A stretch of 64,000 bases of DNA from JALYYC01 sp963795805 (lineage in GTDB: Bacteria > Chloroflexota > Dormibacteria > CF-121). Position numbers and translations under genes: made by a program. Below the pieces are notes generated by a model. It was given only the letters and a program-made list of their open reading frames with translations, did no database searches and was not told the origin of the DNA. Each line of letters starts with the position of its first letter. Position 1 is the first letter of the stretch. The stretch is from contig CAWCIV010000004.1 of assembly GCA_963795805.1 (NCBI GenBank), forward strand, positions 806,001 through 870,000, given 5' to 3'. Shown here in pieces: positions 56,819-64,000 of the stretch.

Positions 56819-57369
56819 GGTTTTTCCTCCAATTCAGTTCGAAGCCTGGCCAGGGCTCGGCGTAGCGCCATGGTGGCCGCAGCCGCTGTGAGGCCGAGTG
56901 CGCGGCCAACGGCGACGTAATCGAGATCCGCACCGAAGCGAAGCGCGATCAGCGCCCGATCGCGGGCCGGTAACCTGCGGACCGCCGAAAGGAGCTCGGC
57001 ATCGGTCAGGTTGTCGATTGCTAGCGATTCCGTCGACGGAACGGCCATCCGGTCTTCAGTCAGGCGTAACCACAGCGCCTGGCGGCGGCCCGCGATGCGC
57101 CCGGCGTCGCGAGCGGCGTTAACCACGACGCGCCAGAGCCACGCATCGATCGTCCCGCGCCGCGGATCGAACTGGTCAAGCTTGCGAATCGCCCGGATCA
57201 AAGCCTCCTGCGCGAGATCCTCCGCTTCGACATCGCCTCGCGCGACCATAGCCGCAACGCGGTACACCCGGTGCGCATAGTCGCGACAGAGGCGCTCGGC
57301 GGTCAACCGTTCCAGGTCGGGCACGGTTATCGACCAGCCATCCGCGCGTAGGCGACCCGCATGGGACAC
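56815..57369 (-). CDS. ECF-type RNA polymerase sigma factor
   Basis: This 184-residue protein has sigma region 2 (YAHRVYRVAAMVARGDVEAEDLAQEALIRAIRKLDQFDP, shown here in part as EDLAQEALIRA near 49-59) and region 4 (LPARDRALIALRFGADLDYVAVGRALGL). It lacks regions 1 and 3 like other ECF sigmas. GTG start 4 bp after TATACA (57379-57374), so leaderless; a second GTG 15 codons in is possible. It is coupled to the anti-sigma-like gene. Nearby secreted proteins (BNR-repeat, phosphatase-like) are candidate regulon members. Confidence 0.87.
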   Translation of the reverse strand: MSHAGRLRADGWSITVPDLERLTAERLCRDYAHRVYRVAAMVARGDVEAEDLAQEALIRAIRKLDQFDPRRGTIDAWLWRVVVNAARDAGRIAGRRQALWLRLTEDRMAVPSTESLAIDNLTDAELLSAVRRLPARDRALIALRFGADLDYVAVGRALGLTAAAATMALRRALARLRTELEEKP

Positions 57370-57412
57370 GCCTTGTATACGCTAGTGCCGTCCGGAATCT
57401 AACGAAGAAGCG

Positions 57413-58246
57413 CTAAGTCGAGGCGACGGCCGACATCACGGTTTTGACGAACTCTTCGACCTTCCGCTGCCCGTCGCCAGGCCAGCTGACGACCAGGTAG
57501 CCGAACCCGGCCTCCCGGAGCCGTTCGGCCTTGCGGCGGGCCTGCTCGAGCGGTTCTGAGATCGAGAGCGAGCTCGACCGCAGGATCCGTTTTGGATCGC
57601 GGCCGGCTTGTTCCGCGTAGCCGTCGAGCAGTCGCGACTTCCGCGCCATCGAGTCCGCCGAGCCGAACGCATGCCAGGCGTCCGCCTGCCGAGCCACGAT
57701 CGGCAGCATCAATTGTTCGCCGCTGGCCCCGATCCAGATCGGCGGGTGCGGCCGCTGCACCGGACGCGGGCGGTAGGTCGCCTCGTGCAGCTGGTAGTGG
57801 CGGCCCTTGAAGGATGCCCGATCTTTCGTCATCAGCGTGCGCATCACCTCGATACCCTCCTCGAGCCGCTCGGCACGCTCCTTGATCGGCGGAAATGTGA
57901 TGCCGAACTCGCGATGTTCGGGCTCGTTCCAGGCGGCGCCAAGGCCCAGTTCGAGCCGGCCGTTCGAGATCTGGTCAACCGTGACCGCCTCGGTGGCCAG
58001 CACGGAGGGATGCCGGTAGGTGATGCCGGTGACGAGGGTCCCCAGCCGGATCCTCGAGGTGCGGGCGGCGAGCCCGGCGAGGAGGGTCCAGCCTTCGAGG
58101 CAGGGGCCACCCGGGTCTGCATAGAGCGGCTTGAAGTGATCGAAAACCCACGCTCCGTCGAAGCCCATCTCCTCCGCGAATTGCACACGCTCGAGGAGCT
58201 GGCTCCAGCTCAGCTGGTGTTGGGCGACGTCTAGACCGAAGCGCAT
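57413..58246 (-). CDS. LLM-class (F420-type) oxidoreductase
   Basis: This 277-residue TIM-barrel protein has the luciferase-like layout: MRFGLDVAQHQLSWSQLLER, AEEMGFDGAWVFDHF, GLAARTSRIRLGTLVTGI and GRLELGLGAAWNEPEHREFG. Among LLM proteins it is closest to the actinobacterial F420-dependent group, but FMN cannot be excluded. Substrate unknown. The ATG at 58246 gives the canonical start; a leaderless transcript from TATTGT just upstream is likely. Monocistronic. Confidence 0.87.
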   Translation of the reverse strand: MRFGLDVAQHQLSWSQLLERVQFAEEMGFDGAWVFDHFKPLYADPGGPCLEGWTLLAGLAARTSRIRLGTLVTGITYRHPSVLATEAVTVDQISNGRLELGLGAAWNEPEHREFGITFPPIKERAERLEEGIEVMRTLMTKDRASFKGRHYQLHEATYRPRPVQRPHPPIWIGASGEQLMLPIVARQADAWHAFGSADSMARKSRLLDGYAEQAGRDPKRILRSSSLSISEPLEQARRKAERLREAGFGYLVVSWPGDGQRKVEEFVKTVMSAVAST

Positions 58247-58367
58247 TTCTCTGCCACAATACACAGGACCGAGCCGCGCGTTAACCGAAGGTTCATCGGT
58301 TCTTCGCCGAAAAGGCTTCGGGGTTGTCAGGCTCGCGAGGGGAATTCGTCAGGACCAAGGAGGAACC

Positions 58368-60536
58368 ATGAAGGGTCGTCCCGCGCTCAAGCAGGCGTTC
58401 GCTCGATTGCTGGTGCTCGCCATGTTACCGGCAATCGTCATTGGATTCGGATCGGTGACGGCCGCGGCGGACAGGCCCCAGTCAACGAACAGCTGTCTGA
58501 ATGGTGCCGTCAAGCACATCATCTACCTGCAGTTCGACAACACGCATTTCAAGCGCGACCGTCCGAACGTTGCCTCCGACCTCGAGCAGATGCCGCACCT
58601 GTTGACCTTCCTCAAGTCGAACGGCACGCTGTTCACCAACGATCACACCATCCTGATCTCGCATACCGCGGGAGGCATCCTGTCCAGCCTGACCGGGCTC
58701 TATCCGGACCGGCAGGGGCAGACGGTCTCCAACAGCTACGACTACTACCCACCGAACAAACAGCCGACGTTTACGAGTTCGTTCAAGTACTGGACCAACC
58801 CCGTGAACGGGGCACTTGATCAGCTCCCCAACATGATCACCGACGGACAGAAGAACACGCCCGCTCCCTGGGTGCCGTACACGCGAGCCGGTTGCGACTT
58901 CGGCGGCGTGGCGACGGCGAACATCGAGCTCGAGAGCAACAGCGCCAGCCCGACCGGCGACATTGCCAATGTCTTTGGCAACCCATCGGACCAGCTGAGC
59001 GAGGCGGCAACGAGCCCTGGTCGTGCCCAGACGGATTTCGTCGGCATTGCCATCCACTGCTCCAAGGCCGCAACGAGCAAATGTACGGGAAACCCCACGG
59101 CCAGGCAGGATCCCCTTCCGGATGAGCCGGGTGGCTACCTTGGCTACCAGGCGCTTTACGGTGCGCGGTACGTCGACCCCGCGATCGCAGGTGGCAACCC
59201 GTGCGTCAATGACACCGCCGGCCAGCCGATTACGGATCCACAGGGCAATTGCGGCTTCCCGGGCTTCGACGGCATGCTGGCCAAGAACACGCTCGGCTAT
59301 GTGGAGCAGATGCAGAAGTCGGGCGTCCCAATCACCTATGCCTACATTTCTGATGCTCACGACGTTCATGTGCCGAACCCCGTGACCGACTCGTACGACA
59401 GCAACGCAAATGGACCGGGCGAGGCCGGCTTCAAGGCGCAGCTCAAGGCATACGATGACGCCTTCGCGGCGTTCTTCCAGCACCTGTCCGCGAGCGGCAT
59501 CACCAAGAGCAACACCCTCTTTGCGGTTACCGTCGACGAGGGCGACCATTTTGCCGGCGGCATCGGCACGCCCCAGGCGGACGGCTCGCTTGCCTACTCA
59601 CATACGCCGTGCGCCAACCTGTCGGCCTGCCCGTCGAACCAACTCGGTGAGGTCAACGCCAACATCAAAGCCCTCCTCCCTCCGGGTGAGCCCGCGTTCG
59701 ACATCCACTTTGACGACGCGCCCACCTTCTATGTGAACGGCCAGCCGGCTCGGACCGACCCGACCGTTCGGAAGCTGGAGCGCGATACCGGAAATCTGCA
59801 GGCGCAGGATCCATACGTGAACCATGGGCAGGTCGTGCCTCTGACGGTCGCACTCGCCGACACGGTCGAGGAGCAGACGCTGCACATGATCAACACGGAC
59901 CCCAACAGAACCCCGACATTCACCATGTTCGCGAACCCCGACTTTTTCTTCCAGACGTTCCCGCCTAATTGCGGTGGCAATCCCTGCGTCAACCCCAAAT
60001 TTGCCTGGAATCACGGCGACATCCAGATGGAGATCGCGACCACCTGGCTCGGCCTCGTGGGCCCGGGCGTCGAACGCCATGGCATCGACGCACGGACCTG
60101 GACCGATCATACGAACGTCCGACCGACCATCCTGGAGCTCGCGGGTTTGAAGGATGACTACCTTCACGACGGTCGCGTCCTGGTGGAGGCCCTGTCCGAA
60201 GAGGGGATGGCGCGGTCGCTGCGCGCCCACTCCGAGACCGTCGTGCGACTTGGGACGGTCTACGAGCAGCTGAACGCCTCGTTCGGCTCGTTCTCGCTGG
60301 ACACCCTCAAGGCGTCAACGCGCGCCATCAAGAGCAGCAACGAGGCAACCTACAACTCGATCGAGAGCCGGATTCAGAGTCTGACGTCCCGACGGAATGC
60401 CCTCGCCGGGAAGATCAAGACCGCGCTGGATCACGCTGCCTTCAACGGGCAGCCGCTGAACCAGAAGCAGGCACAGGCGTGGATCCGGCAGGCGCAGGAG
60501 CTGATCGACGAGGCGGCAGCACTGGCTCAGGACTGA
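58368..60536 (+). CDS. Secreted alkaline-phosphatase-superfamily-like protein
   Basis: This 722-residue exported protein has a signal peptide (LLVLAMLPAIVIGFGSVTAAA). It shows alkaline-phosphatase/phosphoesterase-superfamily features: IIYLQFDNTHFKRD at the start of the fold, DHTILISHTAGGILSSLTGLYPDR, VTVDEGDHF near 385, and AWNHGDIQ with a later WTDHTNVRPTILELAG. These fit a metal-binding Asp/His set but the nucleophile is unclear, so activity is not claimed. The last 120 residues are helical, with a coiled-coil look. AAGGAGG sits 5 nt before the ATG. A 13-bp inverted repeat follows the stop. Confidence 0.78.
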   Translation: MKGRPALKQAFARLLVLAMLPAIVIGFGSVTAAADRPQSTNSCLNGAVKHIIYLQFDNTHFKRDRPNVASDLEQMPHLLTFLKSNGTLFTNDHTILISHTAGGILSSLTGLYPDRQGQTVSNSYDYYPPNKQPTFTSSFKYWTNPVNGALDQLPNMITDGQKNTPAPWVPYTRAGCDFGGVATANIELESNSASPTGDIANVFGNPSDQLSEAATSPGRAQTDFVGIAIHCSKAATSKCTGNPTARQDPLPDEPGGYLGYQALYGARYVDPAIAGGNPCVNDTAGQPITDPQGNCGFPGFDGMLAKNTLGYVEQMQKSGVPITYAYISDAHDVHVPNPVTDSYDSNANGPGEAGFKAQLKAYDDAFAAFFQHLSASGITKSNTLFAVTVDEGDHFAGGIGTPQADGSLAYSHTPCANLSACPSNQLGEVNANIKALLPPGEPAFDIHFDDAPTFYVNGQPARTDPTVRKLERDTGNLQAQDPYVNHGQVVPLTVALADTVEEQTLHMINTDPNRTPTFTMFANPDFFFQTFPPNCGGNPCVNPKFAWNHGDIQMEIATTWLGLVGPGVERHGIDARTWTDHTNVRPTILELAGLKDDYLHDGRVLVEALSEEGMARSLRAHSETVVRLGTVYEQLNASFGSFSLDTLKASTRAIKSSNEATYNSIESRIQSLTSRRNALAGKIKTALDHAAFNGQPLNQKQAQAWIRQAQELIDEAAALAQD

Positions 60537-60549
60537 CCGCCCGGCGCGA

Positions 60550-60581
60550 GGTGGGTGCGACACGCAGTTGTCGCACCCACC
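60550..60581. repeat. Perfect 13-bp inverted repeat before radA
   Basis: GGTGGGTGCGACA (60550-60562) and TGTCGCACCCACC (60569-60581) with a 6-nt loop lie between the phosphatase-like gene and radA. No T-tract follows. The repeat ends 3 bp before TATAAT (60585-60590), the likely radA -10, so it covers the -35 region. It may be a terminator for the upstream gene, an operator for radA, or both. Confidence 0.7.
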
Positions 60582-60602
60582 GTCTATAATCGCCTGAGCC
60601 GG

Positions 60603-62052
60603 ATGAAGACGAAAGCGCCGCGGACGATCTACGCCTGCCAGGAGTGTGGCAACCAGTCGTCGAAATGGCTGGGTCGCTGTCCGGAGTGCGGCAATTGGAA
60701 CAGCTACGTCGAGGAGCAGGCCGCGCCCGACCGGACGGAGAAATCGCGGTGCGCTGCGCCGCCGAACCGTCTCCAGCGCCCAGCCGATGCCGTTGGCCGA
60801 GGTCCAATTCGCGCAGTCGAACCGCCTGCGGCTGGCGATGCGCGAGCTCAACCAGGTCCTCGGGGGCGGAATCGTGCCGGGCTCCCTGGTACTGGTCGGC
60901 GGTGACCCAGGTATCGGGAAGTCGACCTTGCTGCTGCAACTCGCCAGCGAGGTCGCCAGCACCTACGGGCCCGTGCTCTATGTGTCAGGGGAGGAATCCG
61001 TGCAGCAGCTCAAGCTGCGTGCCCAGCGCCTCGACATCCCGGGCGACCGCCTGATGGTGCTCGCCGAAAACGACCTGGAAAGCATCATGGAACACCTTAC
61101 GGCGGCCCGCGCCGATGATGGCGGTCGTCGATTCGATCCAGACCGTGTTCATGAACGGGGTGAGCTCGGCGCCCGGCAGCGTCAGCCAGGTGCGCGAGTG
61201 CGCCGGCCAGCTGATGCTGCTCGCCAAGAGCAGCCAGATCCCGATCTTCCTGGTCGGCCATGTCAACAAGGAGGGGGCGATCGCCGGGACCGCGGGTCCT
61301 GGAGCACATCGTCGACACCGTCCTTTACCTCGAAGGGGAGCGCCATCATAGCTTCCGCATCCTCCGCAGCCAGAAGAACCGCTTTGGGTCCACCGACGAG
61401 ATCGGTGTCTTCGAGATGCTCGATAGCGGGATGAAGGAGGTAGTCGATCCCAGTCGGGCGTTCCTGCAGGACCGATCATTGACGGAGGTTGGCAACGTCG
61501 TCCATGTGGCGCTGGAGGGCAGCCGGCCGCTCCTGGTCGAGCTGCAGAGCCTGGTCAGTCCCGACCGCGTTCACGCCCCCACGCCGCTCGGTCAACGGCA
61601 TCGACCTGAACCGCCTGCATATGCTGGTTGCCGTCCTCGAGAAGCGAGCACGCGTCAGCCTCGGACAGCAGGACATCTTCGTCAATGCGGCAGGCGGGGT
61701 CAAGGTGATCGAGCCCGCTGTGGACCTCGCCGTCGCCCTGGCGATCGCCTCCAACGTGCGAAACCTACCGGCTGGGTCTGACCTGGTCGCGATCGGCGAG
61801 CTCGGCTTGAGTGGCGAGGTCCGGCGCGTGAATCAGCTGGAGCGCCGCCTGCTCGAGGCGCACCGGCTCGGATTCAAGCGGGCAATCATCCCGGCGGCCG
61901 CCGAGATCCGCGCCAAAGAGCTGAAGGGGATGGAGCTCTGGCGAGCCGAAACTATTGTGGACGCGATCCGGCTCTGCTTTGGTGAGGGCAAGGCGCACGC
62001 GGCAGACCGGCCGGCAGCGCGGGCGTCCATGGAACCACCGGCGCGCAGCTGA
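60603..62052 (+). pseudogene. radA: radA broken by four +1 frameshifts (or sequence errors)
   Basis: RadA is a RecA-like helicase/branch-migration factor in recombinational repair. All of it is present, in five pieces that step +1 each time: the zinc finger (CxxC at 12/15 and 26/29), the ATPase with GGDPGIGKST, VVDSIQTVF and VGHVNKEGAIAG, the KNRFG motif in QKNRFGSTDEIGVFEM, and the C-terminal Lon-like domain with DIFVNAAGG. Breaks lie near 60740-60790, 61105-61112, about 61287-61289 (extra G in GCCGGGACC), and 61560-61562 (extra C in AGTCCCGACC). Removing one base at each restores the family sequence. An in-frame ATG follows TATAAT by 12 bp. As it stands no functional protein can be made. 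Confidence 0.9.
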
Positions 62053-62368
62053 CGACGCTGCGCGGCTGGTCCGCCTCGCTCCCGGCGGCTCCGCTGAGGA
62101 AGCAGCGGCGGTTGATTTCGGCGACCATCTCCACCTCACTCAGCCCCTGGCTCAGGTCGATCACCCGCTTGATGCAGGTCCGCGGGTAAATGCCCGCATT
62201 CAGATCCTGGACGGCCTGCGTCGGCTGCGGTGGGCCCGCGGCGGTGGCGGGCGGCCTCGCGGGGAGCAGGAGCGCCAGCGCTAGTCCAAGGGCCGCCAGC
62301 CACGCACCGGCCTCAGCGAGAGGCCCGATCTTTGGGGTTTTGCGACGCCTGGGCGACAGTACTGGCAC
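61952..62368 (-). CDS. Small exported hypothetical protein
   Basis: This 138-residue open frame starts at GTG and has a basic head, a hydrophobic segment (WLAALGLALALLLPA, about 23-37) and an AGPPQ cleavage-like site, then a conserved-looking part YPRTCIKRVIDLSQGLSEVEMVAEINRRC with two cysteines. It overlaps the 3' end of radA by 101 bp on the opposite strand; the last 35 residues lie in the overlap and look antisense-like. Without it the 412-bp gap between radA and yacL would be empty. Plausible but unproven. Confidence 0.45.
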   Translation of the reverse strand: MPVLSPRRRKTPKIGPLAEAGAWLAALGLALALLLPARPPATAAGPPQPTQAVQDLNAGIYPRTCIKRVIDLSQGLSEVEMVAEINRRCFLSGAAGSEADQPRSVVSCAPVVPWTPALPAGLPRAPCPHQSRAGSRPQ

Positions 62369-62464
62369 GGTTTTCGTGCTTTAATTAGCTCACGATGGCA
62401 GCGATTGTGTCGACCCTGTTTCGCATCCTTGGATCACGGATCCTGACGCAAGGAGGTGATCTGC

Positions 62465-63586
62465 ATGCGCGTGGAACGGGTCTTCCGGCTCTTGGGCCTT
62501 TTGTTGGGACTTATAGCGGGCGTCGAGTACGCCTCATTCATCATCTCGGAAGCAGGCGTCCACGGTTACACGCTGAGAGCAGTCGTCCTGTTGCTGACCG
62601 CACTGGCCGGCGCACTCTTCGGCTTCTTCGGGCTCCCGTACGTCACGACCAAGCCCTTCTTCTGGCTCGAAGATAAGCTAAACGTCACCCCGTTACCTGA
62701 CCTGGTAGCGGCGACCGTGGGACTCCTCGTCGGGTTGCTGTTGGCGGCGCTCGTCGGCCTCTTTCTGGCCAAGCTGCCCTGGTATCTCGGCTTCGTAATC
62801 TCGCTGATGGTGGCGCTCGTCTTCGCCTACTGGGGCGTCACCCTGGGCTTGAACCGGCGCAACGAGATGATGGCCCTTGTGCTAGGCCCGGCGCGTGCCG
62901 CCGGCGCTGTGGGCGGCGGACGCGCCCCGGTTGCCACCGTCCTGCTGGACACCAGCGTCATCATTGACGGCCGCATCATGGACATCGCGCAGACCGGATT
63001 TCTTCGTGACCACATGCTGGTGCCGCACTTCGTCCTCGCCGAGTTGCAGTACATCGCCGACTCGAGCGATACGTTGCGCCGAAACCGTGGGCGCCGCGGC
63101 CTCGAGGTGCTCAACCTACTGCAGAAGGAGCCGCTCGTCGACATCGAGTTCACCGATGACGACATCCCTGACGTGGCCGAGGTGGACATGAAGCTGATTC
63201 GCCTGGCTCGAAACCGGAATGCCGCGATCATGACGAACGACTACAACCTCAACCGCGTCGCCCAGCTCGAGGGTGTCCGGGTCCTCAATCTCAACACCCT
63301 GGCGAACGCGCTCAAGCCGGTCGTCATCCCTGGCGAAGAGATGAACGTGCAGCTGATCAAGGAGGGCAAGGAGGCGAACCAGGGCGTCGGATACCTCGAC
63401 GACGGCACCATGATCGTGGTGGAAAACGGGCGCAAGTATATGAACCAGACGATCGGCGTCGTGGTGACCTCGGTGCTGCAGACCGCGGCTGGCCGAATGA
63501 TCTTCGCCACGCCCGCCAGTGAGTCGACCATCGAGCGCCGGCCGAAGCCACTGCGCAAGATCCAGGGCGGCAGTTCCGGTCACTGA
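62465..63586 (+). CDS. PIN/TRAM membrane protein, YacL-like
   Basis: This 373-residue protein has four N-terminal helices (to about 130), then a PIN nuclease domain with VLLDTSVIIDGRIMDIA (catalytic Asp near 158) and MTNDYNLNRVAQL, and a C-terminal TRAM domain (about 285-345, GVGYLDDGTMIVVENGRKYMN). YacL-type proteins sit next to radA/disA and ispD in many Gram-positives. The role is unclear; PIN domains cut RNA. ATG is 8 nt after AAGGAGG; a GTG inside that motif is unlikely. Confidence 0.93.
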   Translation: MRVERVFRLLGLLLGLIAGVEYASFIISEAGVHGYTLRAVVLLLTALAGALFGFFGLPYVTTKPFFWLEDKLNVTPLPDLVAATVGLLVGLLLAALVGLFLAKLPWYLGFVISLMVALVFAYWGVTLGLNRRNEMMALVLGPARAAGAVGGGRAPVATVLLDTSVIIDGRIMDIAQTGFLRDHMLVPHFVLAELQYIADSSDTLRRNRGRRGLEVLNLLQKEPLVDIEFTDDDIPDVAEVDMKLIRLARNRNAAIMTNDYNLNRVAQLEGVRVLNLNTLANALKPVVIPGEEMNVQLIKEGKEANQGVGYLDDGTMIVVENGRKYMNQTIGVVVTSVLQTAAGRMIFATPASESTIERRPKPLRKIQGGSSGH

Positions 63587-63956
63587 CCCGGTCGGTCTTC
63601 GCCTCGAGCACGGCCCCGACTTCCCGTCGAGGCTGCGGGCGGCGCTCGCAGAGTCAGCCTCGGCCACCCGCTTCGCGATCGGCCCCGGTGAGGTCCCGGC
63701 GGAAGCCCTGGCCGCCACTGACCCGGTGGTCGTGCTCGGCGAACCGGTCCGTGACACGTGCAAGGAGGTCCGAGATGGCCTCGTGCAGCGCACGGTCGCG
63801 CGCGAGACCCTGGTCGACCTCACGGGACCCTGGCTGGTCAGCCGCGCGGCGCTCGCCGCCGCCCTCGACCGCGGCGGCACGGTGGCCCGGGCGGCGGATC
63901 CGCTGCAGTTGTTTTCGGCCGCCGGTCTCGCGATTCGCGTGGTCACGCGCGGATGA
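63519..63956 (+). CDS. IspD C-half-like protein lacking the nucleotide-binding N-terminus
   Basis: The open frame of 145 residues, starting GTG inside yacL (real start possibly later), has a C-terminal part that aligns by eye with the second half of IspD: PVRDTCKEVRDGLVQRTVARETL versus the family's PVTDTxKxVxxGxVxxTxxRxxL, then a TGPWLVSRAALAAALDRG in place of QTPQxFxxxxLxxA, and DPLQLFSAAGLAIRVV. It lacks the N-terminal AAGxGxRM CTP-binding loop, and the catalytic QTPQ is replaced. It overlaps the following ispD-like start by ATGA. It may be a decayed paralogue or a partner subunit. Homology call is moderate. Confidence 0.6.
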   Translation: MSRPSSAGRSHCARSRAAVPVTDPVGLRLEHGPDFPSRLRAALAESASATRFAIGPGEVPAEALAATDPVVVLGEPVRDTCKEVRDGLVQRTVARETLVDLTGPWLVSRAALAAALDRGGTVARAADPLQLFSAAGLAIRVVTRG

Positions 63957-64000
63957 CGGCGGCGGCGGTCGTCGTCGCGGGAGGCCGGGGGACGCGGATG
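63953..64000 (+). CDS. ispD: IspD-like nucleotidyltransferase (3' partial)
   Basis: Only the first 16 residues are in the window: MTAAAVVVAGGRGTRM. This is the CTP-binding loop of IspD/GlmU-type nucleotidyltransferases. Position directly after yacL is that of ispD (2-C-methyl-D-erythritol 4-phosphate cytidylyltransferase) in Bacillus, so ispD is the best guess. A MobA- or sugar-nucleotidyltransferase cannot be excluded from so little sequence. Confidence 0.6.
   Translation, partial: MTAAAVVVAGGRGTRM

Noticed and set aside
62395..62676. 93-codon plus-strand frame before and into yacL
   Set aside because: No ribosome binding site or family sequence; it overlaps the well-supported YacL start in another frame.

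Overview
The window is GC-rich, gene-dense bacterial chromosome. It has no rRNA, CRISPR array, insertion sequence or prophage. The gene complement fits a Terrabacteria lineage such as Chloroflexota or Candidatus Dormibacterota: a form II CO-dehydrogenase-like molybdenum hydroxylase, an F420-type LLM oxidoreductase, a PgpH-like 7TM-HD protein, YacL, DivIC and YabR. Many genes start GTG or TTG, and many starts lie 5-12 nt after a -10 box (leaderless mRNAs). The taxonomic call is inference.

Positions 1-18350 form a one-carbon and methylated-amine region. A truncated ASKHA corrinoid-activator-like protein, a DUF1638 protein and a Virulence_fact-family protein are translationally coupled. Formate-tetrahydrofolate ligase follows. 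On the minus strand lie a heterotetrameric sarcosine oxidase operon (soxB-D-A-G) and then a complete form II CO-dehydrogenase-like operon (coxS-L-M-D-E, xdhC, a molybdopterin-binding protein, coxG) with its own promoter. Sarcosine oxidase releases methylene-THF and the ligase connects formate with formyl-THF, so the region reads as a C1/THF hub. It probably continues upstream of the window.

Positions 18400-46430 are mostly housekeeping. rpsU, a PgpH-like protein, ybeY and a DgkA-family kinase come first. Next is a stretch whose order resembles the Bacillus subtilis spoVC-ftsH region: pth, (glycosidase), mfd, (mscL, ridA, MFS), mazG, divIC, yabR, tRNA-fMet, (methyltransferase), tRNA-Met, tilS, ftsH. 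A vitamin/cofactor operon (DUF2520-panB-panC-nadC), a patatin, rpsA and clpC follow.

Positions 46430-60540 hold accessory genes lying between clpC and radA, which are neighbours in Bacillus. They include a GbsR-type regulator with a wax-synthase-like MBOAT and two paralogous 4-TM proteins, a VOC protein, a SpoIID/LytB protein, a peptide-binding lipoprotein coupled to fdhD, secreted BNR-repeat and alkaline-phosphatase-like proteins, an ECF sigma/anti-sigma-like pair, and an LLM oxidoreductase. Positions 60600-64000 return to the conserved order radA-yacL-ispD. A short gene resembling the C-terminal half of IspD sits just before the truncated ispD.

mfd and radA are both broken by frameshifts, two and four respectively, all in the +1 sense. 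Every other conserved gene in the window reads through. Whether this is local sequence error or real decay cannot be settled from the sequence alone.
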